The position numbers and the translations under genes were made by a program. The notes under the pieces were generated by a model. It saw only the letters and a list, made by a program, of their open reading frames with translations, made no database searches and was not told where the DNA came from. A stretch of DNA of 60,000 nt from Bolinopsis microptera (lineage: Eukaryota > Ctenophora > Tentaculata > Lobata > Bolinopsidae): positions 13,129,118 to 13,189,117 of the forward strand of contig NC_087078.1 of the NCBI RefSeq assembly GCF_026151205.1, written 5' to 3'. Each line of letters opens with the position of its first letter. Within the stretch, counting starts at the first letter, position 1. Of this stretch, positions 46,514-57,120 are shown one piece after another.

Positions 46514-47986
46514 AATGTTATATGTATAAGTGTGAATATTGAATACTTAACCATAGCTGTGATATTATTGTTTCAAGTTTTGTCATCGTAATTTATTGGG
46601 CTTCTAGGGAGTCAGTATGGGGTTCTTAGTTATGCTCATTAAGGGTGGAAAACGTTGAGCATTCATCGTTGAATATTCATAGTCATACAGAAATGAGCCC
46701 GCAAATTCAATGCCCACCGCTCCTCGGCTCCTCGCCCACGATCACTGTAGTTCGACAAACCCCTTTAGTTGGACTTTGTCGAACTAGAGTGCGCTACGGC
46801 TAACTGGACTCTATTTCGACACGTACTGGAGTTAGAGTTAGACAAGAGAACTAAGACTTTGCGAAAAGGATATTCATAAAATTACAAAATTTATCTTTAT
46901 TAAAGATACATTTTGTAATTTAGATTAGCTTTCAATCCAGTTTTTAATAATACCACTATTAGGATTTCTACACACTATGTCGAATTGTTACAATATGTCG
47001 AATTGTTCCAATATTCTACGGTACAAAGCCATATCTAATGATTATAAATACATATATCACTTATCTAATGATTAGATAGCATTAAGAGTTTGTTTCGTTG
47101 TGTTAATTTCACCAGATCCAGTATAATTTTTAGTTTCAAATCCTTCATATTATGGAGCCAGGATGAGGACTGGCTACACTGCTGCAGTTAAAGCACTAAT
47201 AATACTCAATAAATGTAATAAATAAGCATTGTTGTATAATCAGTTTATATGTTACAAGGTTAGAATGTTAAGGGTTACAATACACATTTCAGTAGCCCAA
47301 TCAAGCTATGAGGCTGCAACAGTATTGTCCTTTTATTCAAGGTCATACTGCTTATAATTATGAAATTGTGCGTTTATCCACGTACAGTTACACATTTATT
47401 ATGCAATACACTTTGAATAGACCATGGCAAACAATAACGAGATCATTACAGCTACAACGCTGGAGCAGATTGTTACAACGTTTGTTTCTTTGATACTAAT
47501 CATATTTGCTCCTAATGAATCTTTCAATCTTAGTTGAGCACTTTGTTACACGAAAATTTTTAATTTTCATTCTAAGTTGAGGATATTGTTGTACTGGGCC
47601 GCTACGAGCTGGGAAGGATTGAAATCGTCAATCAAAGGATATTGGTACAAACAAAAATATCGTTTTCGACATTAGTGGACGAGCATGATCAGAACATGAT
47701 CAGAACCTTAACCACGTGACTCATACCTCCACTACTCAGAGAGAAAATGTATTTTTTTTAGGCACTTTAAGTATAATGTTAAAAATATCACATTTTTGGG
47801 ACTTTATTAATTATTGCTGCCCAATAAGTATTACTTGGTCTGAAGTTGTAGTAGATTAGGTCAATCTAAGAATTATAAAACATCATTGGTTAAATGGCAC
47901 GGATTCAATGGTTATAAGGTAAGATTTGGTTAACTTTGTAACACTTACAATCATCCGGAGACCGGACACTGCGACAGAAAACGGTA
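46514..47986. other. Intergenic interval
   Basis: No gene seen. A perfect 11-bp stem AGTTCGACAAA/TTTGTCGAACT with a 15-nt loop lies at 46,749-46,785. The rest is A+T-rich. Confidence 0.55.
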
Positions 47987-48075
47987 CGGTGGAATATTTT
48001 AGAAAGGTGGACAGTACGGTGGAATATTTTAGAAAGGTGGACAGTAAGATGGAATATTTTAGAAAGGTGGACAGT
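47987..48075. repeat. 30-bp tandem repeat, three units
   Basis: The unit GGAATATTTTAGAAAGGTGG plus ACAGTA(C/A)(G)GT occurs three times in a row just before the start of cassette 3. Confidence 0.85.
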
Positions 48076-48393
48076 ACGTGGTTTTCAGACTATCATTTTT
48101 GTAGATTAAATAGGATACGATTCACCCTGGTCGCTGATTCCTCTAGAGCCTTCCATAGAACATAACATTTTTATTCACTTACTTACTTAGATTTAGAGTA
48201 CTAGTAGGTTTGACTGGGATCTAGTAGGTTTTAGCTGGGATAGCCTCGCTGGACAACAGTATTGGTAGCGGTGTATCCTTTAGTAGGGGGCGTGTCGGGG
48301 AATGATTTTAATAAGCACAAGATAGAGGTGGAATTAACTTATTTGGGAAAAAATTCCACAGCTGTGCTGTTTTTACTCTAAATGAGTTAATAG

Positions 48394-48735
48394 TGTTATA
48401 GATTGAATCGAGCTAGTTCCTAGCTCTCTCCTGATTCTTCTAGAACCTTCCACGAGGACCAAATATCTCTTGATATTTACGGGTTAAACCACTAGTCCGT
48501 AAAGAGGACAGTTAAAACCACTAGTTCGTAGAGAGGATAGTTAAACAACGGTTAACTACCTTGTTTTAATTATAAACTTAGACCTCTCCGAAACATGTAG
48601 GTTTAGCGTAAGGGTCAAGGTTCTGCGATCTTACTTTGTTCATTATTCCGATTCCAATTATTCTGATTTTACCATCATACTATCTTTCACTTGAACTTCG
48701 AGTATCTATCTATTCTCCACGCACCGGTGATAACA
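48394..48735 (+). repeat. 5' LTR
   Basis: 342 bp with TG...CA ends; same sequence as 52,135-52,476 and the solo LTR at 11,981-12,322. Confidence 0.93.
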
Positions 48736-48737
48736 GA

Positions 48738-48758
48738 TTGGCGACGAGGATAAAACGG
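48738..48758 (+). promoter_or_regulatory. Primer-binding site of the LTR element
   Basis: TTGGCGACGAGGATAAAAC begins two bases after the LTR. The core GGCGACGAGGATA is repeated once more directly downstream (48,757-48,769). The tRNA partner is not identified. Confidence 0.6.
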
Positions 48759-48773
48759 CGACGAGGATATAAC

Positions 48774-49367
48774 ATGGACGACACGAAGCCACCAAAAGAT
48801 ATGCCCTTGTCGACAGGTAAGATTCAAACTGTTACAGACCAGATGAGTCGTATTTCAATCATAGGTAAACCCCGCCAGTTTGTATACGGCGATAACTTTC
48901 ATCAGTTTTGCGATCGGTTCACGGAATACGTAACCATAAATGAATTAAAGAAAAACCTTGACATGATATTTCTATCCTTGGTCGACAATAGAACACACGC
49001 ATCTTTGAAATCCGTAGAATTGGATGATGATGATAAAGCCGATGCAGCTAAATTATGCGATGCTTTTAAGAAGGCCATAAATCCGGTCGTAAGCAATGCA
49101 AATGCTCTTGCAAAATTATATAATCTAAAGCAAAAGAGCCATGAATCCATTGACGATTATAATTATAGACTTGGTATCATAGCCCAGAAGCTAAATTTTT
49201 CTCCATCTGACCTTGCAAGTCATAAATTAGAAGCTTTCATACAAGGCCTTAGAAACATTGCCATAAAAATGGAAATTGTCAGAGACAGAAAGAACTTAAC
49301 ATATGACAAGGCAGTAAGTAGTGCCAAATCTCTCGAGGCTTTCTTCATTGAAGAAAGACAAAAATAA
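48774..49367 (+). CDS. Gag-like protein of the LTR element
   Basis: 197 codons starting MDDTKPPKD, the first ATG after the primer-binding site; the longer frame reaching into the LTR is not a natural start. The central part is predicted helical, with FxQFCDRFTEY, LYNLKQKSHESIDDYNYRLG and a C-terminal LEAFIQGLRN segment. This matches the general pattern of retrotransposon gag capsid domains (a Q/K-x-ES-x-x-D-Y-x-x-R-L core). It would form the particle that packages element RNA. No zinc knuckle is present in this frame; a separate SR-rich frame follows. Confidence 0.75.
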   Translation: MDDTKPPKDMPLSTGKIQTVTDQMSRISIIGKPRQFVYGDNFHQFCDRFTEYVTINELKKNLDMIFLSLVDNRTHASLKSVELDDDDKADAAKLCDAFKKAINPVVSNANALAKLYNLKQKSHESIDDYNYRLGIIAQKLNFSPSDLASHKLEAFIQGLRNIAIKMEIVRDRKNLTYDKAVSSAKSLEAFFIEERQK

Positions 49368-49383
49368 TTCGGACGATACATAA

Positions 49384-49578
49384 ATTAAAAATATCCGTAA
49401 TAGCAACGTGAGTAGATCAGCAGGTCCGTCAGGCCATAGAGCAAGGAATAGATCGAGAAATAGATCAATGAATCGTTACAGTTCTAGATCTAGATCAAGA
49501 TCAGTGAGTCATATTGATTCTGATAATAGCAGGGACCATTCGAGATCTCGGTCCAGAGATAGAAAAAAATCTTCGTGA
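49384..49578 (+). CDS. SR-rich frame of the LTR element
   Basis: A 64-codon open stretch, in a different frame from gag and starting just after an in-frame stop, encodes an Arg/Ser-dipeptide-rich sequence (RSRNRSMNRY, SRSRSRSVSH, SRSRSRDRKKSS). It lacks an early ATG. It could be the RNA-binding C-terminus of gag reached by frameshift or splicing, or a decayed part of it. Low certainty. Confidence 0.4.
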   Translation: MKNIRNSNVSRSAGPSGHRARNRSRNRSMNRYSSRSRSRSVSHIDSDNSRDHSRSRSRDRKKSS

Positions 49579-49901
49579 TCGTTCTAGATCAAGCTCCTAC
49601 CCTGAATCATTTCGTACAGATTCAAAATGAGATAGATATATCGACTGGCACGGGACAACATATTGCCCCAGAACCTGGTACTGCAGTGAGTCAACCAGGC
49701 CATCATTCGCCCGATAACACTATCCCATTGACCGGCATAACTAGCACGGAAGTAGACCCTACGAGCTCAAATGAAGCTTCTGTATATGAGAGGTTAGCAA
49801 GGAATAACCCAAGGGCTACTAGAAGTCTACCTATTGATAGGTTTGATTATCGTCATGACCACGTGACGGTCAATAAAAAGTACAACAAGAAAAGGAAGTG
49901 A
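49575..49901 (+). CDS. Unrecognised frame in LTR element
   Basis: 108 codons beginning with GTG, in a different frame from the SR-rich frame and overlapping its stop by a few bases. Composition is Pro/Thr/Ser-rich in the middle and basic at the end (KKYNKKRK). No domain recognised. It may be continuous with the preceding frame through a one-base shift. Confidence 0.3.
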   Translation: MIVLDQAPTLNHFVQIQNEIDISTGTGQHIAPEPGTAVSQPGHHSPDNTIPLTGITSTEVDPTSSNEASVYERLARNNPRATRSLPIDRFDYRHDHVTVNKKYNKKRK

Positions 49902-50240
49902 GTACTTGATTACTGTAATTCTGCAGATGTGTGAGTTTCTAAACTAGCAACGAAGTCGTATGATACTATTTCTCGGAAATAATTTTAGGTGTGCCCATGT
50001 GCACTCGGGTACCCTTTAAACCGATTAATCAGTTGTGATCATTATTATCGAGACTTCTTTTAATCATGATACTCTGCTAGTTTTAGTACTTTAGCCAGTT
50101 AAACTTTATAATTTATATTTATACAACTAGTTTAAATCACTTTCTGGCATACTCACACCGCCATATTAATTAAGTATAAATGGCGTGTAGCAGGATATTA
50201 CAATTACAATTATATATTACAAGGTCAATCTAATAAATGA

Positions 50241-51008
50241 CTATTTCCCCCGTTCGTAACAAAAAATATTCTTCCAGAGAAAGAAGAGCCCGGACCCCAG
50301 GCAGTAACGGACGTAGAGGCCGCAACGATAGAAGAGGAAGCGACAACAGAAGAGGCAGCAGTGACAGGACCAGCAACAGAAACAGAAGGAGCAGCAGAGA
50401 CAGAAGGAGCAGCAGAGAAGGAGCTCATAGAGTCACTAGAGAGCGTCACCGTAATGGAGACTGATAGCCCCGCAGACGGAGATAACCCCGCAGACGGAGA
50501 TAACCCCGCAGACGGAGATAGCCCCGCAAACGGAGAGACCTTGGTGTCAGTGAACGTGACAAGTCAGGCCTTGCTGCCAGCTAACAAAAGTGGTAAGAAA
50601 AGACCTTTGAACGATTTAGCTAAATATCATGGTCATACTCAATCACAGAAAGCTTCAAAACTGATGGAAGCGATCTCTGATAAACAAACAACTAATCATA
50701 TGATTCAACCAGGTGCCCTTGAGCAAGCGAGGCTACGGAAGCACGAGGCCATATGGGCCGGCATGTGCCCCTGGGCACAAACCCCGCCTTCAAACTTCTT
50801 TAAACCGGGGTATCACCCTCTCGCCATGCTGTGGCGGAAAACCCCATACATCCCTGTCCACGCATTCGCGTCCATAGCGGACCAGAACGAGATCAGAAAA
50901 GATCTCCTGGGGATCTGGAACCCCAAAAAACTACTGGAAAGGACTGAGACCATAGAAGCGGAAAAATATTTCTTGCTATGGTGGACCGCCAACAGCAGGT
51001 GGGAGTAA
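50241..51008 (+). CDS. Unknown protein of LTR element with repeat-rich N-terminus
   Basis: The frame is open for 255 codons after a stop at 50,238. No plausible ATG stands at its beginning, although an ATG at 50,237 opens an overlapping basic RR/RS-rich frame. The N-terminal third is acidic (Ala/Glu/Thr). A PADGD-N repeat follows (four units near 50,465-50,540), then a compact ~140-residue region with KKRPLNDLAKYHGHTQ, three Trp-containing segments and a final LLWWTANSRWE. I recognise no pol, env or host domain. The position between gag and the 3' LTR replaces pol. It might be a captured host sequence or an accessory protein. Confidence 0.45.
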   Translation, partial: LFPPFVTKNILPEKEEPGPQAVTDVEAATIEEEATTEEAAVTGPATETEGAAETEGAAEKELIESLESVTVMETDSPADGDNPADGDNPADGDSPANGETLVSVNVTSQALLPANKSGKKRPLNDLAKYHGHTQSQKASKLMEAISDKQTTNHMIQPGALEQARLRKHEAIWAGMCPWAQTPPSNFFKPGYHPLAMLWRKTPYIPVHAFASIADQNEIRKDLLGIWNPKKLLERTETIEAEKYFLLWWTANSRWE

Positions 51009-51132
51009 GTCCTTTGTGACATATCCCTACATCAAAGTATTGTAGTCCTTTGTGACATATCCCTACATCAAAGTATTTTAGTCCTTTGTGACATATCCCT
51101 ATATCAAAATAATTTAGTCCTTTGAGACATAT
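51006..51132 (+). repeat. 36-bp tandem repeat in LTR element
   Basis: The unit TAGTCCTTTGTGACATATCC plus CTACATCAAAGTATT is repeated about 3.5 times directly after the stop of the unknown frame. Confidence 0.85.
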
Positions 51133-51386
51133 ATTCTATATATTATGATATAACACTGTTACTTTTGTAATATATCACTATTAATTTTACTACCTTGGTG
51201 CAGTTCAAAAATGCGTCTATTCATTTCTTGAAAAATAAAAACCAAAAACAACATACGATTGTAAGAATCATAAATCAAAATATAATTGAGGTGTCGATCA
51301 TATTAGATCATAATTGGGAATTCCACAAAATCTATGTTGATTATACCCTTCTTCTATGGACCCTTACCCACATGTTACTACCGCTC

Positions 51387-51650
51387 TATTGAAGCCCTGC
51401 ACATTACTTCTTCTCTACTGAAGTCCTAAACGTCACTCCTGCTAGCTATTGAAGCCCTACACATTACTTCTTCTCTACTGAAGTCCTAAACGTCACTCCT
51501 GCTAGCTATTGAAGCCCTACACATTACTTCTTCTCTACTGAAGTCCTAAACGTGACTCCTGCTCTATTGAAGCCCTGCACATTACTTCTTCTCCACCGAA
51601 GTCCTAAACGTCACTTCCGCTCTCATGAAGACCTGAACATTTCTCCTGCA
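51387..51650 (+). repeat. ~60-bp tandem repeat in LTR element
   Basis: The unit CTATTGAAGCCCTACACATT plus ACTTCTTCTCTACTGAAGTC plus CTAAACGTCACTCCTGCTAG is repeated about four times, the later ones shorter or diverged. Confidence 0.85.
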
Positions 51651-52134
51651 TTTACCTTACTTAGTCCTTAGAAGACACTAATAGAGCCCACATCACCCCA
51701 AAGACCTTGAAGATCTAAGTTGACAATAGTTGGGTGAAAGACTTACCTTCTGGATCAACCGTCATACTAAAGCTTAACTAACAAGAATAGACACGATCCT
51801 AGTTGATGAACATCAGCTCACGCCAACAACGGCTCATTGAAATACTTCTAAATGGACAATCCGAAAACTATAGTTTTTTAATAAATGAAATAACAGACTG
51901 GAGAAAATAAAATTTCCTTGAAGACCAACGAACAATTCGTGTAAATTATTTTTAATAGAATATGGAGAAGAATTGAATCAATGAATCTGTGAATTCGTGT
52001 TAACATTTGATTTTCAATATGTGAGATATTTGTGACAAGACCCATAGCTTGTTTTTCAAAATTGTGGACGTATAATAAAAACCCCGTAAAGATTTTATCT
52101 ACCAATAAAATCTTTTTCTGTGTCCGTAGGGATC

Positions 52135-52476
52135 TGTTATAGATTGAATCGAGCTAGTTCCTAGCTCTCTCCTGATTCTTCTAGAACCTTCCACGAGGAC
52201 CAAATATCTCTTGATATTTACGGGTTAAACCACTAGTCCGTAAAGAGGACAGTTAAAACCACTAGTTCGTAGAGAGGATAGTTAAACAACGGTTAACTAC
52301 CTTGTTTTAATTATAAACTTAGACCTCTCCGAAACATGTAGGTTTAGCGTAAGGGTCAAGGTTCTGCGATCTTACTTTGTTCATTATTCCGATTCCAATT
52401 ATTCTGATTTTACCATCATACTATCTTTCACTTGAACTTCGAGTATCTATCTATTCTCCACGCACCGGTGATAACA
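52135..52476 (+). repeat. 3' LTR
   Basis: 342 bp; same sequence as the 5' LTR by eye. Preceded by GTAGGGATC, a weak polypurine tract. Confidence 0.93.
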
Positions 52477-53590
52477 ATAGTGTGTAGCCACAGAGCGTGG
52501 TAGATTTTCTGTTCACTTTGTTGTTAAACTATCAGCTCCTGCCTTCTGTCCGAGGCCAGGGTAGTTGATTAGTTTAACACAGGGTAACGAACTCATATAT
52601 TTTTTCCATCGCCTAAAAAGGCAATAGATGGTTAGAAGTGGTAGGATTTGAGAATGGGTATAGTGGGTATAGGTTTTTCGTCGTGTCACAAAGCAAAACA
52701 TGCATTAACCTCCGCAAACACGTGCTCCTTTACAAATTATGATTTGATGGTCGCGCGCGCATTTTACAATGCTTTTATGTCAAGGTGTACTCTATACCAA
52801 GAATCGAGCTAATAAATCGTGTACGCCGCGCATGTATATCTCTCTTCGCTATTATACATTTTGATTAGGAGTCGTTTTTGGCGACATCTGTCCAACTTTC
52901 GGATCACATTTGTAATTTCGGATCACGTTTGTATTTCACAAGCTCACGTGTAATCTTATTGTGACGTTGCTTCCACAGTCGACTAATATAATGCTAATTT
53001 GATCCATTGAGATCTGATCCATCGATACGTGATTGACTATTTGAGGACAGGATCATGCTAGCCGTACACTAACAAGCTGTAACAAGCTGCCAATCACATC
53101 ACAGCCTACATTACACACAGTTTTATGTCAAATATTGTCCAATTTTTGACATAAAATGAAAATAAACTATGGTAGAGTTCAGCTCAGGTCATATCTCAGT
53201 TCAGATCATGTCTCTAATTTGAAAATGGAAATGTGTCGTATTGCAATTAGATCACAATTTCGGACAGATGTCTTTTTTTTTCTGGTAACATATTGAGTCG
53301 GACAAGAGTCGCTGTCGGACAGATGTCTTTTTAACTGCATCATGCATATCACCGCACAGGCTGCGCTACGGTGTCCGGTCGTTTAACTTTCGATTCAAAT
53401 AATTGACAACGGCAACCCCTCCATTTTGTTCTCTGTAACGCCCCAAAGAAATTTGGTAATTTAACCAATATGAAACGATCGTTAATTGTAATTAATTACG
53501 GTCGATGGAAATCTAGCGTCCGCTAACCGGCGCAATTCTTGTTACTGTAAACATTGGCCGCACCAAAGCACGAATTCCCACGTAGATCAC

Positions 53591-53599
53591 TATAAATAG
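53591..53599 (+). promoter_or_regulatory. Candidate TATA box of sulfatase cassette 3
   Basis: TATAAATAG, in the same context as 13,437-13,445 and at the same distance from the gene. Confidence 0.4.
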
Positions 53600-53870
53600 T
53601 TCGTCTCGCTATATATATATCGTCTTGCTTTGTATATTAATACAGTGTTTAATACTGTTTAAATAGTAAGATACCACTATTAGGATTTTTATGATTTATA
53701 CAGTGTACACACTATGTTGAATTATTTCAATATTCTACCCAGAAAACCTTACCGGTTGCCGGGCTTGCTAGATGCGCTCTTTTCTCGATCTAACAGCATG
53801 CTTGTCTCCGCTGCTTGTATGTGTAATTGTCTTTGACTTTGCTTTTCGTGACCGCAACAATCTGCAGGCC

Positions 53871-53960
53871 ATGTCAGGTGTATACTGGATGATATTGGTA
53901 GCAGTTTTGTTCGCAACCCTCCTAGAACATATCGATTTTAAGCAACCCAATATAGTGTAG
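53871..53960 (+). pseudogene. Duplicated sulfatase signal-peptide segment, cassette 3
   Basis: Same sequence as 13,717-13,806: an ATG after CTGCAGGCC, 29 codons of signal-peptide-like sequence, then a stop, 260 bp before the sulfatase ATG. Confidence 0.5.
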
Positions 53961-54130
53961 ATGTCAAATCAAGCCATCTTCAACCTTTTGTGAGGTTCTG
54001 GAGGTGTTCATATTTAACTTTGTTTTAAAGTTCTAATATCGTTTAATTATTTTAACAAATTTCGTAACCCACTGATATAATTTACTCCTTAGTTCGTTGA
54101 ATGGTTGGTTGATCATCACAAACTTCAGGC

Positions 54131-55743
54131 ATGCCTGACGTACTCTTGGTGGTAGCACTTGTCTTCGTAACCCTCCTAGACCATGTCGATTGTAAACAAC
54201 CCAATATAGTAATAATAGTAGCAGATGACCTGGGATACAACGATGTAGGATTCAGAGGATCTATTGCACTGACTCCAAATATTGATAGACTTGCTAACAA
54301 GAGTGTGATTCTGGAGAATCACATCGTAGCTGCTAGCTGCTCTCCTACTCGATCTGCTCTTATGACTGGTCGATATCCAATCCGAACAGGATTCTGGAAG
54401 GGAAATATCAAACCAATGGAGGAGTTTGGATTGGGATTGGACGAGACCTTGCTCCCTGAGATGCTGAAAACAAACGGATACTCAACACACGGCGTAGGAA
54501 AATGGCATCTTGGTATGCATACTTGGGAACACACGCCTGCAAAGAGAGGTTTCGATACCTGGTTTGGTTCGTACAACAGTGAACAGGATTATTTCAAACG
54601 TACATTCAAGGGCAAGACAGACTTTAGGGAAAACTATTACGATGAGAATAGTAATTTAGTTGACGACGTACGGAATGATCTAACGGGACAGTATAACACA
54701 TATCTGTTCACTGACAAGTCAGTTGAGCTCATTCAAAACCACAACCAAAGCAACCCCTTCTTTCTTTATTTAGCATACACTGCACCTCATGTTCCCCGCC
54801 AAGCTTCTAAGGAAGATGTAAAAAGATTTGCCTCACACATACCTGGTAACATTTCTAAAAGTAAAGAAAGAAAAAGGTATGCAGCTCAGATATCTGTAAT
54901 GGATGAAGGGATAGGAAAAGTAATTGACACTCTACGTCTAAAAGGAATGATGGACAACATTGTTTTGTTATTCACTTCAGACAATGGAGCACATAATTTC
55001 GGAAGCAACTATCCTCTGAGAGGAGGTAAGAGATCTTATCTGGAAGGAGGCGTCAGAGCAGTATCCTTTGTTCACAGCCCACTCCTTGAAAAGTCTGGTT
55101 ACACCAACACCAACTTACACCATGTGACTGATTGGTATGCTACATTCAGAAACTAGCGGGAGACAACCCAGAGAAGCACAGTAAACCACAGTTACCAATA
55201 GACGGAGTTGACATCTGGAGATCTATCAATAATAACGAATCTTGCCGCGATGAGATTCTTTATGAATTAAGGGATCCTTCTAAAAGGCTGGACTCGGAAG
55301 GCAGAAATGGACTTGACAATGCCAAAAAATATCCAATCAACCTCAAAACATTTGAAGCAAAATTCCGCAAAGTAGAACATAAATTGTCTTACGACGCGCA
55401 AGACTTTTTCGTTATTCGATGGAAGAATTGGAAGCTTCTTGTCGGCACAGGAATAATGCTCCAAGGTTGGACCTCAGAAAGTGGACAGAGAGACGAATAC
55501 GAACAATTCTTAAGTTACGAGGGAAAAATGCATCCATGGAGCATAGTGTCTGGAACATTCCTTTTTGATCTGTCCACAGATGTTAGAGAGGAACACAATG
55601 TGGCTGATAAATATCCTGATATGGTGAAGAAATTGCTGGATAAAAAACAAGGATTTCTGAACAAGATGAAGACGGTCGAAGAACGGAATTTTTCAGATAA
55701 AGGTAAGGTTGATGGAGTTTGGAAACCCTGGGTAGAACTATAA
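54131..55743 (+). pseudogene. Arylsulfatase B-like sulfatase, copy 3 (single-base frameshift)
   Basis: Almost identical to copy 1, with intact signal peptide, Asp-Asp pair, CSPTR, GKWHLG, TAPHVP, TSDNGAHN and GGK. At 55,146-55,147 one C is missing: copy 1 has TACATTCCAGAAAC, here TACATTCAGAAAC. This shifts the frame after about residue 339 and ends it at 55,156. The remaining ~195 codons stay open in the shifted frame to the normal stop at 55,743, so the lesion is very recent or a sequencing error. A ~55-bp patch at 54,839-54,893 (GNISKSKERKRYAA in place of KNTRQREERQIYTT) differs sharply from copies 1 and 2, suggesting gene conversion from another paralogue. Without the shift it would be an active-type sulfatase. 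Confidence 0.85.
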
Positions 55744-55780
55744 AATGGTTGAATGTGAAGTTGTTAAACAATGATATTTT

Positions 55781-55891
55781 TATTATCACTTCGAGATGGC
55801 CAGGCCTACTCTCATGCTGTCTATATGTGATGATTAACTCTGAAAAACTAGGGACAACTGGGGAATGATCCCAGAACCTCGAGATTTCGCT
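55781..55891. repeat. Private insertion in cassette 3
   Basis: About 110 bp absent from cassette 2, where TTTTTGCAATATAGTTATTACAC is continuous in effect with this flank. No clear TIR or target duplication. Confidence 0.55.
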
Positions 55892-56068
55892 ATAGTTATT
55901 ACACCGATAAAATAAAGAATTTTAATTGTATGCACGACGGTAATTATTATTTTTCATAATTTCAATATTCCCTTAAAGTTGAATTCAAATTGAAAAACTC
56001 TTAAATTGCTAAAATGTCACCTCAAAAACTACAGGTAGCAAAATCAATACATATTCAGACTTTAAAGA

Positions 56069-56794
56069 ATAGAAATTAGAAATTAGAAATTAGAAATTAG
56101 AAATTAGAAATAAGAAATTAGAAATTAGAAATTAGAAATTAGAAATTAGAAATTAGAAATTAGAAATTAGAAATTAGAAATTAGAAATTAGAAATTAGAA
56201 ATTAGAAATTAGAAATTAGAAATTAGAAATTAGAAATTAGAAATTAGAAATTAGAAATTAGAAATTAGAAATTAGAAATTAGAAATTAGAAATTAGAAAT
56301 TAGAAATTAGAAATTAGAAATTAGAAATTAGAAATTAGAAATTAGAAATTAGAAATTAGAAATTAGAAAGATCATTACAGAACTACATGTGTTAGAAATT
56401 AGAAATTAGAAATTAGAAATTAGAAATTAGAAATTAGAAATTAGAAATTAGAAATTAGAAATTAGAAATTAGAAATTAGAAATTAGAAATTAGAAATTAG
56501 AAATTAGAAATTAGAAATTAGAAATTGGAAATTAGAAATTAGAAATTGGAAATTAGAAATTGGAAATTAGAAATTGTAAATTAGAAATTGGAAATGGGAA
56601 ATTGGAAATGGAAAATTAGAAATTAGAAATTAGAAATTAGAAATGGGAAATTGGAAATTGGAAATGGAAAATTAGAAATTAGAAATTAGAAATTGGAAAT
56701 TAGAAATTAGAAATTAGAAATTAGAAATTAGAAATTACAAATTAGAAATTAGAAATTAGAAATTGGAAATTGGAAATTAGAAATTAGAAATTCG
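56069..56794. repeat. ATTAGAA microsatellite, cassette 3
   Basis: About 725 bp of 7-mers, pure on the left and mixed with TTGGAA and ATGGGAA on the right. It is interrupted at ~56,367-56,393 by GATCATTACAGAACTACATG plus TGT, the same phrase that terminates the array at 25,846. Confidence 0.95.
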
Positions 56795-57076
56795 AAATTT
56801 CATCCAGCTGGTTTTATTGCTGATTAGAATCATGATTTTACCATACCTTAAACATGGGAAATGCAATAACAAATATGACTTATTTACAGTTTACTAGGTT
56901 TACCAGTGCATCCTTCCATAAATATAATAAGGAGTTCAATTCCCAAAGCAAGGCAGTGAAAATAAATTAAGAAATGGAATGTCATGAAGGGGCAGCTGTT
57001 GATGGACCACGTACATCAGATAATTAACCGTCGATAATAAGTATCAGCAGGGAAGTTTAACCGAGAAATCATAAAT

Positions 57077-57120
57077 TAGAGGCGGTCCGTGTAGGCCTTA
57101 CACTGTGCTTTCAGCAATAC
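57077..57120. mobile_element. 44-bp insertion with 8-bp direct repeats
   Basis: Relative to 43,269-43,276, where TCATAAAT occurs once, this site has TCATAAAT on both sides (57,069-57,076 and 57,121-57,128) of a 44-bp insert starting TAGAGGCGG. The 8-bp duplication suits a hAT-type insertion, but the right end is not the inverse of the left. A deletion in the other copy is also possible. Confidence 0.5.

Larger units (their letters stand above)
48394..52476 (+). mobile_element. LTR retrotransposon, full length but without pol (4,083 bp)
   Basis: Two 342-bp LTRs (48,394-48,735 and 52,135-52,476) read as identical, begin TGTTAT and end ATAACA, and are flanked by ATAG (48,390-48,393 and 52,477-52,480). 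Two bases after the 5' LTR comes a primer-binding-site-like TTGGCGACGAGGATAAAAC of the kind seen in Gypsy/Mag-type elements. The 3.4-kb interior holds a gag-like frame, an SR-rich frame, an unknown frame and tandem repeats, but no protease, reverse transcriptase, RNase H or integrase motifs. It is therefore non-autonomous and must borrow pol from a relative. Identical LTRs mean a young insertion or homogenisation. Confidence 0.9.

Noticed and set aside
47926-48165. 79-codon frame with VEYFRKVDS repeats
   Set aside because: Produced by the 30-bp tandem repeat (a multiple of three) and continuing into duplicated non-coding sequence.
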